From NCBI GenBank assembly GCA_022495995.1, contig JAFEMH010001307.1, forward strand, positions 372,001 to 436,000: a stretch of DNA of 64,000 nucleotides, given 5' to 3'. This document shows positions 33,508 to 45,073 of the stretch, in pieces. The translations under genes were made by a program, and so were the position numbers. Within the stretch, counting starts at the first letter, position 1, and every line of letters starts with the position of its first letter. The notes beneath the pieces are model-generated. The model was not told the DNA's origin, ran no database searches, and was given only the letters and a program-made list of their open reading frames with translations. The DNA is from Adenophora triphylla var. japonica (taxonomy: Eukaryota; Streptophyta; Magnoliopsida; Asterales; Campanulaceae).

Positions 33508-34937
33508 TGAGCCGATCCGACAAAACTATATCCTGCGCCTTGTCTTCTCTTTTCCGTCCTAGTACTCTCGAATCTATGAAATTCGTGGCCAGGTCTAAGA
33601 AATTGAATTGGGTATTCGCAAAAATTTAAATTGATATGGGTATTAGATATTGGGTTATTTGGTTGATCTTGAATTTGTTTCTAATTGCGGTAGCAATTTT
33701 TTGTAGTAAAATAGCATATGAAAAAAAAATCTTAAATTTGGACATTCATTTAAGTATAGAGTAATATATATTTTATACACTTAAAAAAGGATTAGAAAAA
33801 ACGTAGCAAGCAAAAAAAAAATGGAAAAAAGAAAAGAAAGAGAGACTATCATTAGGGTATGTTTGGTAAAATTGAAAATTAAAGTGTGAAATAGTAGTGA
33901 TGAAATCATTAATTTGCTGAATTTTAATAGTTTATATTTGTTTGTTAATGACAAGTCACATATATCTGAATTTAATTAACATTTCAAATAACACTCAAGA
34001 ATTTTGTTTGAATAATTTTCTTCTCACTTACATTTTTCTCCATATATTTTCAAATATATAGTCTTATTTTTAAATATCGAAAATTATACTCCATTAGTTA
34101 AAAAATACAAATAAATAAATCATCATTTATAAAATAAATATTATGAGTTTAATTATCAAACTATATTAAAACTATTTTATTAAGGACAAGCAAAATAGTA
34201 TTTAAATATTTTTTTATTGATACTTCATTAGTCCAATGTTAGTTTGATTTTTTTACACAACTTGATTAAGCTTTATTAGAAAAAAAAATAAAGAAAATAA
34301 GTATTTTAAACATGAACTACAAATGAAAATAAAATATATCCGAAAAAACTTTAAATATATAGTTTATATAACATAATAAAATATCACAAAAAAAGTTTTT
34401 AAGTATAGTAAAATATAAAATATGTTGATAGATGAATTTGAACTCATTCCTTTTATTTATATATTAAATGATAATTTCTTTTGTTGAAATATTTTAACTT
34501 TTCATATAAATTATATTTGATCTAGTATTAAAATGTAATTTTATTTATTTTAAACTATTGATATTAATAATATTTTAAGAGAGTATCATAATTATTATTT
34601 TTTTCATTTTTTTGTCAAAGTTTAGACAAATTTATCAAAATAAATTTTATTATGGATCAAAGAAAGTACTAATAAAAAAATATTTAAATATTATAAAATA
34701 TAATCTAATTATAATATTAGTGACATATATGTTATATGTTGAAGACTTTATTTTATTATACACTCATTAAGATTATTCAAATAATTTTTTGAATGTTAAG
34801 TTCAAATTTTAAATAAATTAAGATATAAGTGATTTGTCATTATCAAACAAACTGAACTCTTAAAATTCAGCAACTTAATAATTTCAGCTCTATATTTTTC
34901 AGCTTTACAATTTCAGAGCTTAATTTTCAGTTTTACC
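33508..34937. other. AT-rich intergenic DNA
   Basis: Very AT-rich, no coding region or clear repeat boundaries seen. Confidence 0.5.
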
Positions 34938-35112
34938 CAATGTTCTAAAAAGCGCTAGGCGGATGCTAGGCGGCGGAGCCGGGCCTAGCGCCTAGGCGGG
35001 GACTAGTCGGGATTAGTCGGGACCTAGGCGGGGCTTAGAACTAGGCGTTGGAGAGGGTCCTAGCGCCTAGACGGAGCCTAGACGCCCTTAAGCGGGGTCT
35101 TTTAGAACACTG
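34938..35112. mobile_element. hAT MITE, 175 bp, GC-rich interior
   Basis: Ends CAATGTTCTAAAA and TTTTAGAACACTG are inverted repeats with one mismatch. The flanks GTTTTACC and ATTTTACC match at 7 of 8 bases. The interior contains many CTAGGCGG and GCGCCTAGG motifs, in strong contrast to AT-rich surroundings. Confidence 0.8.
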
Positions 35113-35282
35113 ATTTTACCAAACAATCCCTTAGTTTCTTTCCTTGTTAAGACACCCATTGATAACTTAACATTAATAATTATTTTTAAAACATTCTTAA
35201 TTATTTAAGTGATTATATATTTTTTTACCAAACAAACAAGCTTAATTTTACTTTCCCTTAAAATGTTCTAAATTAAGATCTT

Positions 35283-35960
35283 AATATTAGGGGTGTAAGT
35301 AGTTCGGTCCAAATCGCGGTTCCTAATCGAACCAAACCAAATCACGCGGTTTCGTTCAATTTTCAAGCAATATTGGTTTGGTTCGGTTTCAAAAATTGTC
35401 AAACCGTGGAGGTCGGTTTGGTCTGCGGTCTGGACCCCCAAACAACGGTTCGAGACCGAACCACCAAATCGAATTAATAAATCAAACCACCAAACCGTTC
35501 ATTATTAATCGTATAAATGTACATCTTTCATCTCTGCCTCAAATTTAGATTTGAAAACCTTTAATTCTATTCATGAGTTTTTGCTCATAACCTTTTTTCT
35601 TTTGGTTAATCTTCATGTAATAATATTAATTCACTTTTTAGCACATACAATTACAATTACTCAAATTGATTGTTGTTATCATAAACATTGAAGCACAGTT
35701 TCATTTAAATTTTGAATCTATTCTATATGATATGTATGGAAAATTCAAACAAACATAACAATGAATTATGTATTTTGAAACCATTTTCTAATTAATAGTT
35801 TAAGTCGTGTTCTATTTCATGGTTTGAACCGTGGTTTAAACTGCAGTTCGGACCGTAAAATCAAACCGCGTTTCAAACAAAACCGAACCAAATCATTGTG
35901 ATTTGGTTTGGTTCGGTTTGAATTTTTTCATGATCCGATTCGATTTGTGATTTTTTCAAA
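35283..35960. repeat. GGTTTGGTTCGG-rich repeat, probable decayed hAT element
   Basis: It begins TTAGGGGTGTAAGTAG and contains blocks of CCGAACCAAACC and its complement at both sides (35320-35480 and 35840-35930). No matching right terminus was found. Confidence 0.45.
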
Positions 35961-36528
35961 CCAATTACTAATTATTCAATACGTAAATTGGCATAAGCTG
36001 AACCAAACCCTACTTTTTTTCTTTTGGATACCCAGGTTTTCCAGCTTCGTCGAACTATATTGTGAGTGTAAAAGTAAAATAGGAGAGAGAAGAGTGGAGG
36101 GAATAGTAAATTTAAAAAGTGTTATGAGTATAAAAGTGAAATAGAAGAGAGAATGAGTGGGTGAAATAGTAAAAATTCTTTATAATTTTAGAAAAAGTGA
36201 AGCTTTTAACGGAATATCTATTTTAGCAAAAAGTGAAGCTCGGAAGGATGTGAACACAACCTAGTAGTTGACTTGCGTAGTTGTAGAGGATAGGAAAACC
36301 CTGTTAAGACCAGAAGGTACAAATATTCAGCTCTGAAAATAATCGAATATAAAGAAGATTTACGCGACGAAGGGATCCACAGTCGACGAATCCTTTATCC
36401 GGTCGATCTCCCTCCCTTCCTCCCTTCCTTCCTTCTCTGATTTTCAATTTTATAATCTCATCAGTTTCGGGTATTTTCCTTCTCCGATTCTAGAGAGAGA
36501 AAACGATAATCTTTAGAGAGAGAGAGAG

Positions 36529-39500
36529 ATGGAGAGAGTGATGAATGTTTTGAAGCCGAAGCCTAATCCTCAACAATTGATGAGGGATTGGCAACGACGT
36601 CTCCGCCAAGAGTGCCGCAACATCGAACGCCAAATTCGAGGTATTCATTTATTTTTGGTTTAATTATACACATATTTTGTGTTTATATTTTCCTTCATGG
36701 TGTGATCTGAACTATTAGATTGTTGAATTTTACTTATCTCTTGAATTATAAGCTAATTATTATTATTATTGGGGTTTGTTTAGATATACAGAGGGAAGAG
36801 AAAAACGTACAAAAAGCTATTAAGGAGGCTGCAAAGCGAAATGATATGGGTTCTGCTAAGGTATTTTCTCCACCTCTCCACCTTTTGTTTATTGCACACA
36901 GACATTTATGTACCACTGATTGTTACTCCAAGAGATGACTATCTTTACCATGCGGAAGTCATTTTATTTCAATCAAAATCAAGTTTCAGGAAGTAAAAAT
37001 GGACCCATTGGGTGGTGAATCTGTAGTTTAATTCAGTATGATATTAACTCTGGACCTCTTACATGCAATGAATGAAAGAAAGTTGCGGAACTAATTAGTC
37101 TGGTTAGGGTTTTATGATTTTGGCTTGCTTACCTCCTTTAAGTGATCCCATAGCGGTGGTCTTAGTAAAGCTACAACAAGATTTTAGTTATGGAGCTATT
37201 GAATTGATAGGGTTGTTAATTTGAGTGGTATATAGATAGAGCATAAACGATGAAATATTTATGCTCATGGAAGAGATGAGACCGCATGACCAAAGTATGT
37301 AGCTGGTCTCGCTCGTCTTTAATAACTATGACTGCGGCTTTACATGCAACAATTTAATTGAAGAAGAGCTAAAATTTTGGTGAATAATGTGTTACATGAG
37401 CAAGTGGGATGAAATCTGTTGAGCATTTATGTTAGACTTTGAAGTGTTCAGGAGTTTCAGGTATATATCTAAGTGCGCATAGGATCTCCCTGGCCCTCTA
37501 CCAACAAAAACTCCATTTTGGGGTATCCATCCTTCAATGTGCTCTTGTGGTCGCACATGCGCCTCATATTAGGAGCTGCAAGAGTTTTGACATTCAAAAC
37601 CTTTTTCAATGGGCAAGTCGTTGAGACGTAACAGCTCAATTTATATCTGTCTACGGGGAGCACAATTTTTGACCCAAAGGCTGCTCCATTACTTCCTGCC
37701 AAAGAGCTTGATTGGATTACCTCCTATAAGGGTGCATTGAGTCAGGCCTTAAGGTTGAGATTTGGCATGAGTCACCCACGTGTGGAGACACTTACATCTT
37801 ACTAACTCATGTCTCCTTCTACCGAAGGTCCTCTAGAAAAACTGGTTTAGCCTTGGTGTTCATGCGACTACAAGTGCTGTAGATTGAGAAGTAGCTTACA
37901 TAATTAGTGTCATTCGCTTCCGCTTGAAGGAGTCATGTGGAGTTTGAGATTCTATATTTTCCGGTCTTTTAGTTTGATATAATTTCTCATTTGTTCTACT
38001 TGATTTTGATACTTCTTCCTCATTTCCTGTCAGGCGCTCGCTAGAGAAATTGTGAGCTCTAGAAAAACTGTAAACCGCCTCTATGAAAATAAGGCACAGT
38101 TGAATTCAATATCAATGCACTTGGGAGAAAGTGTTGGTACGTCTCCTTTGTATTACGGCACATAATCTCTTTTAACATTCTGTTATCACTTAGCAATGGG
38201 TTGTGTAGTCATTTCTCATGTGCTGGATGATGTGATGCCTTTACTAGGTTTACGTGTCGCATTATCTTACTACTTACAGTAGCTAATTAAGGGATTGCAT
38301 AAAGTAATTTTGTATGTTGTTTTGGTATATCAATGTTCAAGTGAGGGTGTCTAGTTTATGCAAACAGGTTTGGCGTACTGGTTTCTTTGTTTTGTGTCGT
38401 ACGTTTCTGCTAGTGTTTTTGTGGTGATTGGTTTGAGAGAATGTCAAATGTATCTGTATTGATTATGTTATTTTCTGAACTCTTTGTTTTAATGTTGTGT
38501 ACCTTTATGGAGAGGCGGAGCCAATTTTTTTTTTTTTAAAGGGGAGCAAATTATTTTCACTAAGTATAAAAGGGCAAAAAAAAAAAAAAAAAAAAAAAGA
38601 AGGAAAAATTGCATCAGAAGTACCCCAACTACATGGGTTATGTGGATTTCATACCTAAACTTTTTTTTTGTTGCATTTAACATACCTGAATTACTTTTTA
38701 GTTGCATCCAAGGTACCTGGGGCTAACGACCATTTTTTTGGGTTAAATTGGCATGTGACCTAAATTTAAAGGGTAAAACAGGGAAATCAATACAAATTAT
38801 AGTTAAACAACTATCAGGGTTTAAAGTGTAAATCTGAAAAGTAAAAGGTATATTGAATTAATTTAAAAGGGGCCATTCTAAAAATTATAATTTACAAATA
38901 AACCCCCTCCCCTTTTAATTTACCTCTAAAATCTAAAATGATTCACTTGTCTAAACCAACCCTAAAATTGATTTCTCTTTTTCTCTGTTCTCCAATAATG
39001 CAACCCCTACATCCATCACATGCTCATGTTTCTGGTACCAGAGTCACCATTGTCGGCCCACATTCCACAATTTCAAAATTATCACCCAACATCAAAACGT
39101 CTATTACTTGCACACCACCAACTTTGAAACAACAATGAAATAAAAATCAAGAGCCTAGGTCTCAATAAAAATCACACTTGACTTGAGAGAAAACTAAAAA
39201 AATGCAAGATCTAGGATTGCCTTGATCTTAATCAAGCATTCAACAAGTTCTTTAAAATTCAAAAATAAGTTATGAAGAATATGGTGAAAGGCCCAGTAAA
39301 AAGAATGTCGTGAAAACCCCAAACCACAAGTCTAAGATGCTAGAAAAGAATTACGTCCATGATCCAAGATGATGACATCACTTATGTATTGGCCGAATGC
39401 GTGACCACACCAGAGAGGAGGGAGCGGGGGTTTTGCGATATGAGTAGGGGGTTAGAGGTTGAATTTGAGGAGAGACGAACGTGGGGTTCTCGATCGGAAT

Positions 39501-42270
39501 CAAGTGATCGACAACTTAAAGCAGACAAAGGGTCAGGAGGAGGAACAAAGACCGTAAATGGAGATGCTGATGATGGCACCGTGCGAGAAGGAGGCAACAA
39601 TAGGGACAGATGAAGAGAGAGTCCGACGAAGGTCAAGAACCTGAAATTTCTGAAGGTTGGGAGGAGGGGGATGGCATTAGGTGGAGAAAGGGAGGTTGTT
39701 GGGGTGTGGTGGGGGAAGAAGAGGTGGCGGAGGAGTGGTGGGGGAAGAAGGAGGCGGCTGGGACGTGGGAGGAAGAAGATGAATTACATTTCTAAATTAT
39801 ATTTTTAAAAAATACCCCCTTTTAAATTAATTCAATATATATTTTACTTTTCAAATTTACACTTTAAACCCTGATAGTTATTTAACTATAATTTGTATTG
39901 ATTTTCCTGTTTTACCCTTTAAAATTCAATCACATGAGAGTCACATGCCAACCTAACCGGAAAAAAATTGGATGTTGTTAGCCACAGGTACCTTAGATGC
40001 AACTAAAAAGTAATTCAAGTGCGTTAAATGCAATAAAAATGAGTTTAGGTATTGTAGGATATACATGTTTTACGCACATGCCTCACACATGTTGTCCCTT
40101 TTTCCGCGGACAGGTTTCTGTCCTGCGAATATATCTCTTCCGCAGACGCATCTCCATCCAATAGACGGATCTCTGTCCCGCGGATCGTCTCCCGCAAACG
40201 CATCTCCGTCCAGCAGATAGTCTCACGCAAACGCATCTCCGTCCCGGGGATCATCTCCCGTAGATGGATCTCCGTCCAGCGGATCGTCGTCCGCAAATGT
40301 ATCCCCGTCCTACGGATACGTCTTTCTCTCCCGCGATATGCGGGCTGATATCCTCTAAGTACTTTCCGCGATTAGACAAAGTCGGGGAAAGTATTTTCCA
40401 CTTATCGGGATCGCCGAGGATTGGAGGCTAGAAGTAAAACAATTCGTTCGGATTGATCGGAACACGTGGTCCAATAATTGGGTTACACGTGGCCTAGTTG
40501 GTTTTACAAGAGAGAATTGCGGGATGGTCCACCACCATGGACCATGTGCCGTGCAACTTACTCATTGCCTATAAATACCTCACATTGGTATTCATTTGCA
40601 CCAAGTAACAAGGGCCATCCTCTACATTATTTCTCTCTCTAGAGACAGACCAACAAGTCCCGCAATACTTGTCTCTCTCAAAAGTCCTCCTAGTTCCTAT
40701 TCTCGCTCCTCTTGTTCATTATTTTTCGGTGGTTCGTGTAACACCTTCCAACTCGGAAAATTCTCATTCAATATCCTAAAACCCTAATACAACCCCGTAG
40801 GATTACCCTCCTACAGGTAAGAAATCCACAGAACCCATATAGTTTGGATACTTTTGATGCAATTTTTCCAAAAGAAAATTAGTGCTTTTTTTCTTCACTT
40901 AAATGGGGAAGCAATAAATTGCACTAACACCCCTTAATACTTTAAATATTTGCACTTATTGAAAAAAAAAATTCAAATGGGGGCACACATATAATACCAT
41001 GTAGATTCGCCAGTGCTTCTATGGAAAATTCACATAGATTAAGTTAGACAATGGCTGCATGGATCCCACATCTAATGTTGTTGATATAGTTAGCCTTCTC
41101 CTGAACTATAAATTCTATGTTTCTATGTTTCTGAGTCTTCTACTTTTTAATAGGCCTATCGACATTTCTAACCCTCATACTTGGCAATTCTAATAAGATT
41201 GTATTTGCGGTAAAAAATGTTTGTACTTCTCTAAGTACTCAGGGAAGTAGCAATTGCTTATCGTTGATCTTTTTCTGTTAAATTTGGTGTTGCTTGGATG
41301 CATAATCCAGCCCGTGTCTACATATATGTCATGACTAAGGGTAGGGAAATTTGCTTCCAGTCTTTCTAGTGTTGGATGAAGAGTTAGGAGTTCATATTGA
41401 TAATGACGAGCACTTTATATATGCAAGATTGTACTTGCATATGGAAAAGGAAGATATCATAAGCTGAATATATATGCAAGATTTAAGCTGTTTTTATATT
41501 AGTGCACCTATGCTTTAGTAGATCTTTAAATGACTTATGGTGCTGCTTGTTCTTCTAGTCCTCATATTATTGTTTCGTTATCTTTGGTTTTTCAGCTGTT
41601 GCCCGTACAGTGGGACATTTGTCTAAGAGCGCTGAAGTCATGAAGCTAGTTAATAACCTCATGAAGGCTCCACAAATGGCCGTGACAATGCAAGAATTTA
41701 ATAAAGAAATGACCAAGGTACTTGTACTTTTTAGTTTTCCCTAAAAGCAAAGACACATCTTTGACATTTCGACACTGAAGGAGTAAAGCTACAAGATCAT
41801 CAAATTACCTAATAACGAATTATGCCCCTACCGCTTTTCGTTATGTGCATTGCACATGTCATTTTTAATGATTTTCGTTAGTTTTTTTTTTTCCTCATTT
41901 TGATTACAGTTGAGTTTGAATATGTGGTTGTAGGCTGGTGTATTGGAAGAAATGGTAAATGATGCTGTTGACTCTGCACTTGACTCGGAAGACATAGATG
42001 ATGAGATTGATGAGGAAGTCGATAAGGTCTTAACTGCAATAGCCGGTGAAACTGCTGCCCAGCTTCCGGAAGCTGTTAGGAAGGAAAGATTAAAGCAACC
42101 AGCCCAACCAGCAGAAGAAGCAGAGGTATGTCCGATTCACATATATGCCATTTGTTTTAGTCTAAGCTGCCAATACAAGGCATTAGTATTTATATTTTTA
42201 CGCAATCTTGTAGGATGACGAAGAAGAATTAGAAGAAATACGGGCCCGCCTTGCAAAGGTTAGGTCGTAA
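36529..42270 (+). CDS. VPS24: VPS24 / CHMP3, ESCRT-III subunit
   Basis: Six exons join in frame with GT-AG introns: 36529-36640, 36784-36860, 38034-38136, 41596-41717, 41934-42125, 42214-42270, giving 220 residues. The product starts MERVMNVLKPKPNPQQLMRD and has the basic N-terminal helices (RDWQRRLRQECRNIERQIRD), the block GHLSKSAEVMKLVNNLMKAP, an acidic region (DSEDIDDEIDEEVDKVLTAI) and a C-terminal MIT-interacting motif (EELEEIRARLAKVRS). VPS24 polymerises on endosomal membranes with other ESCRT-III subunits to sort ubiquitinated cargo into multivesicular bodies. Length and sequence match plant VPS24. A CT-rich 5' leader lies at 36400-36528. Intron 3 (about 3.5 kb) carries a MULE with a nested solo LTR. 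Confidence 0.95.
40053..40815 (+). mobile_element. Solo LTR nested in the MULE right terminal repeat
   Basis: Ends TGTAGGA and TCCTACA, 763 bp. Flanks GGTAT (40048-40052) and GGTAA (40816-40820) are a 5-bp duplication with one change. The left MULE repeat, read in reverse complement, gives the uninterrupted sequence TTTAGGTATGAAATCC, so the empty site is known. TATA (CTATAAATACC) at 40569 and two CACGTG boxes at 40463 and 40486 mark the promoter. Confidence 0.88.
40150..40320. repeat. 33-bp degenerate tandem repeat in the LTR U3 region
   Basis: ATCTCC-type motifs recur at 40169, 40202, 40235, 40268 and 40301, exactly 33 bp apart, with a partial unit before. Confidence 0.8.
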
Positions 42271-42505
42271 GTATGATCCGTGGCCCTTCTGCAATTCGTA
42301 TATTTTCCAGAGAAGAAATTACATAATGATTGTGTATTGTAAAAGTCGGCTTTTATATACCCAGTTTGAAAAATCTTGCCTGTCATGTATTAAGTACAGA
42401 TTGAATTACCCGATCGGATTAACTATCCGAGCTACATGATTATTATGTCAAATATAGTGAGACTAAAATCTCCAGCTATTCCCTGTCTTTTGGTATAAAA
42501 AAGTT
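42271..42505. other. VPS24 3' flank
   Basis: Probable 3' untranslated region and spacer. The polyadenylation site was not determined. Confidence 0.5.
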
Positions 42506-43193
42506 GGGCAAATTGCAATTTCGTTACCTATCACCGTTGCAATTTGAATTTCGTTACCTAACAACATTGAAAAAGTTGCAATCTGATTTCTAACATTGAC
42601 ATTTTATTGCTAATTGGTGCAAAAATTAATGAAATGTTAGTTTTTTTTGACAAATTTCATTTTGTTGCTAATTGGTGTAAAAATTAACGAAATGCTAGTT
42701 TTTTTTGACAAATTTCATTTTCTTGCTAATTGGTGTAAAAATTAACGAAATGTTAGTTTTTTGACAAATTTCAAGTCACGCGCCATGCACTTGAATTTTT
42801 AAGAGTCATAATGGTCATTTCATATTCATTTCAATCCCAACACCACTGATCACTACCAGTATTAGCACCATAGCCACCACCACTCGTTACTTTACGTGAT
42901 TTTTTAATTAATTTATATTTTTGAATCATTTTTATTCAAGTGTTATAAAACTATATCATTTTGATGTTAAATAGTAATTTATTCCTTTTCTCCCGCGAAA
43001 TTATTAGCATGCCCCTTAAAAAGTTATTTGTATGGCACATGGCTTTAATTCTGTCAAAAAATTAACAATTTGTTAGTTCTTATACCAATTTGCAACAAAA
43101 TGTTAATATTAGGAATTGACTTGCAACTTTTTCAATATTGCAAACCAAATTGCAAAACTGATAAAAAGTAGGTAACCAAATTGCAATTTACCC
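42506..43193. mobile_element. Long-inverted-repeat element (MULE-like), 688 bp
   Basis: The ends GGGCAAATTGCAATTTCG and GGGTAAATTGCAATTTGG (reverse-complemented right end) begin inverted repeats of over 80 bp (shared TTGAAAAAGTTGCAA). No coding region. Contains a 58-bp tandem repeat at 42607-42780. No target duplication was recognised, so the superfamily is uncertain. Confidence 0.65.
42607..42780. repeat. 58-bp tandem repeat, three copies
   Basis: TTGCTAATTGGTG starts at 42607, 42665 and 42723. Confidence 0.85.
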
Positions 43194-43869
43194 TTTGATA
43201 ATTTAACAAGAAATTGAGCTTGGAATAATTTGCTAGAATTGTATTATTCTTATTTGGTCATGTTATTATGTTAATGTCTTCGGATGTTCTATCATAATCA
43301 TGCTCCATCTTCCCAGTTATGTCAATAATCATGGTTTGATTTTCATTTTTTTTTTTTTTTGGATGATAAAATTGAGTTTTAACCAAAATTTATCTAAATT
43401 TGGCTATCCTTATGAAATTTCAATTTTTTATTTTTTATTTATGCACTATTAACAATCCCATCAACAATCATTTTTAAAATTCCATAAAAATAATGATTTA
43501 ATTATAATTTTATTTGTCAAGGTTTTAAATGATGTTCCTGAAACTCTAAATATTTTTAATGGTGCATCAATATAAATGTCTAGAGAATTTCATAAAATTT
43601 TGGTTAAAATTGATCAAGTTGAATAAAAAGTAAAATATAACATTTATTTGGAGACAAAAATAATGTTTTGATTGTAAAATGTTGTTGTATTTGTTCTATA
43701 CTCAATGATAACAACAGTATTGTTCATAGCCAAAAATTGAGTGTCTTTTTCTTTTCTTTTTTTAATCCGATAACATTATTCACTTATTAGTTGCTACAAT
43801 GATAAAGTTTAAAACACCATATCAAGAACTGATATATTGTTCATACGGCATACCCAAAACAGAAAATTT
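43194..43869. other. AT-rich intergenic DNA
   Basis: No coding or mobile feature supported. Confidence 0.5.
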
Positions 43870-44045
43870 TAGGGGAAACTAGTATCCCCCAAATATTATA
43901 AAAAGTCTTGTTTTTAACTTAGAAAAACCGGCTCATGAATTTTAAACCAAACTAACCCGACTTTTTGAACCGGTCATTGAACCGATTTTTAAAATAAAAC
44001 AGGACTTTTTATAATATTTGGGAGAAACTAGTTTCCCCCAAAACC
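43870..44045. mobile_element. Foldback MITE with CCCAAATATTATAAAAAG arms
   Basis: The left arm (GGGGAAACTAGTATC then CCCCCAAATATTATAAAAAG) and right arm (CTTTTTATAATATTTGGGAG then AAACTAGTTTCCCCC) are inverted repeats of about 45 bp. Confidence 0.7.
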
Positions 44046-44615
44046 AACTCTACCCAAAATTGAGTGTGTTTTCTTTTATCCGATAACATTAAGATAACAT
44101 TATTCAAATATTAACTGCTACGATGATAAAATTTAAAGCACCATTATTTATCTTTATACTAATAATTTCCATATTAATAATATCATCCCTTTTTTTCATG
44201 AATAGATAAGAATGAAAAGGGATAGATAAGAAGGGGATATGCCCCTTATCATCCCTAATCTTTTAATTAATTCAAAATTTTATATATCATACCTAGCAAC
44301 CTTATTTAGGGGTATCTGTTTATTTGTATCATGTTTTGAACTATTGTACATTGTATTATATACAAACAGTTCAAAACATAATATTTTTAATAAATAATAC
44401 CTATTTTACCATTCTAATCTTATCCGGTATTATTTATCTTATCCTATCCGATAATATCAGGTTATCAAACGCTCAAACACTCATACTTTTTAATTCCATA
44501 AATGAAATATAGTAGAAGAAGATTTAGATTCATCAAAATCTAAAATGTAAAGGAAACTTTGCACCAAGATAAATAAAATAAAATAATAGATAATTTAGCT
44601 TCCGGTAACCAAATA

Positions 44616-44879
44616 CTCTCTTCGTTTTACCCCTCTCATTATATTATTACGAATAAACTTTGAGTAATTATTTTAGATTAACTTAATTACCCTAATAAAA
44701 ATATAAAACTTGTTATTGATAGTATTGTTGATTGGGTATCAATCACAAGTTTTAGATTTACATTAGTATAACTGAACCAACCTATAATTATTTCTTAAAG
44801 TTCATTCGTAATTTGTAGTAACTGAAAAAAAAAAAAAAAAAAAAAAAAAAGTAGGAAGATTGTTTTGGGACGGAGATAG
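44616..44879. mobile_element. Stowaway-like MITE (TTATTGATAG family)
   Basis: Diverged ends (CTCTCTTCGTTTTACC; GGGACGGAGATAG) and a large internal inverted repeat. Same family as 52675-52925 and 53383-53620. A 27-base A run lies at 44825-44850. Confidence 0.6.
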
Positions 44880-45014
44880 CAGATAAACACTAATATTTAA
44901 AAAGATCAAATAAATAAATAAATCATAATTCTTAAACAAACTGACCGTTAAATCCTCTTATCCTGATCCCTCCAAGAAAACTCATTTCTCACTCCAAATC
45001 AAACCCTAGATATC

Positions 45015-45023
45015 TATATAAAA
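45015..45023 (+). promoter_or_regulatory. TATA box of the carboxypeptidase gene
   Basis: TATATAAAA lies about 50 bp upstream of the ATG at 45074, a typical plant TATA position for a short leader. Confidence 0.5.
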
Positions 45024-45073
45024 CCACCACACCAAACCCTAATTTTCTTCATTCCTTAACCAATCATAAGAAA

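Larger units (their letters stand above)
38602..40869. mobile_element. Mutator-like (MULE) element with long inverted ends in VPS24 intron 3
   Basis: The left terminus (GGAAAAATTGCATCAGAAG, 38602) and the right terminus (ending TGATGCAATTTTTCC, 40869) belong to inverted repeats of roughly 300 bp, including GGTACCTGGGGCTAAC and its counterpart. The right repeat is split by the solo LTR at 40053-40815. The interior (about 38930-39790) has open frames but no recognisable transposase. Target duplication is obscured by A runs. Confidence 0.75.

Noticed and set aside
39359..39795. ORFs of 61-84 residues inside the MULE
   Set aside because: Overlapping open frames on both strands with low-complexity Glu/Gly/Arg content; no homology recognised and no splice support.
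40045..40296. 83-residue minus-strand ORF with TEMRLRETI repeats
   Set aside because: Produced by the 33-bp tandem repeat in the solo LTR.
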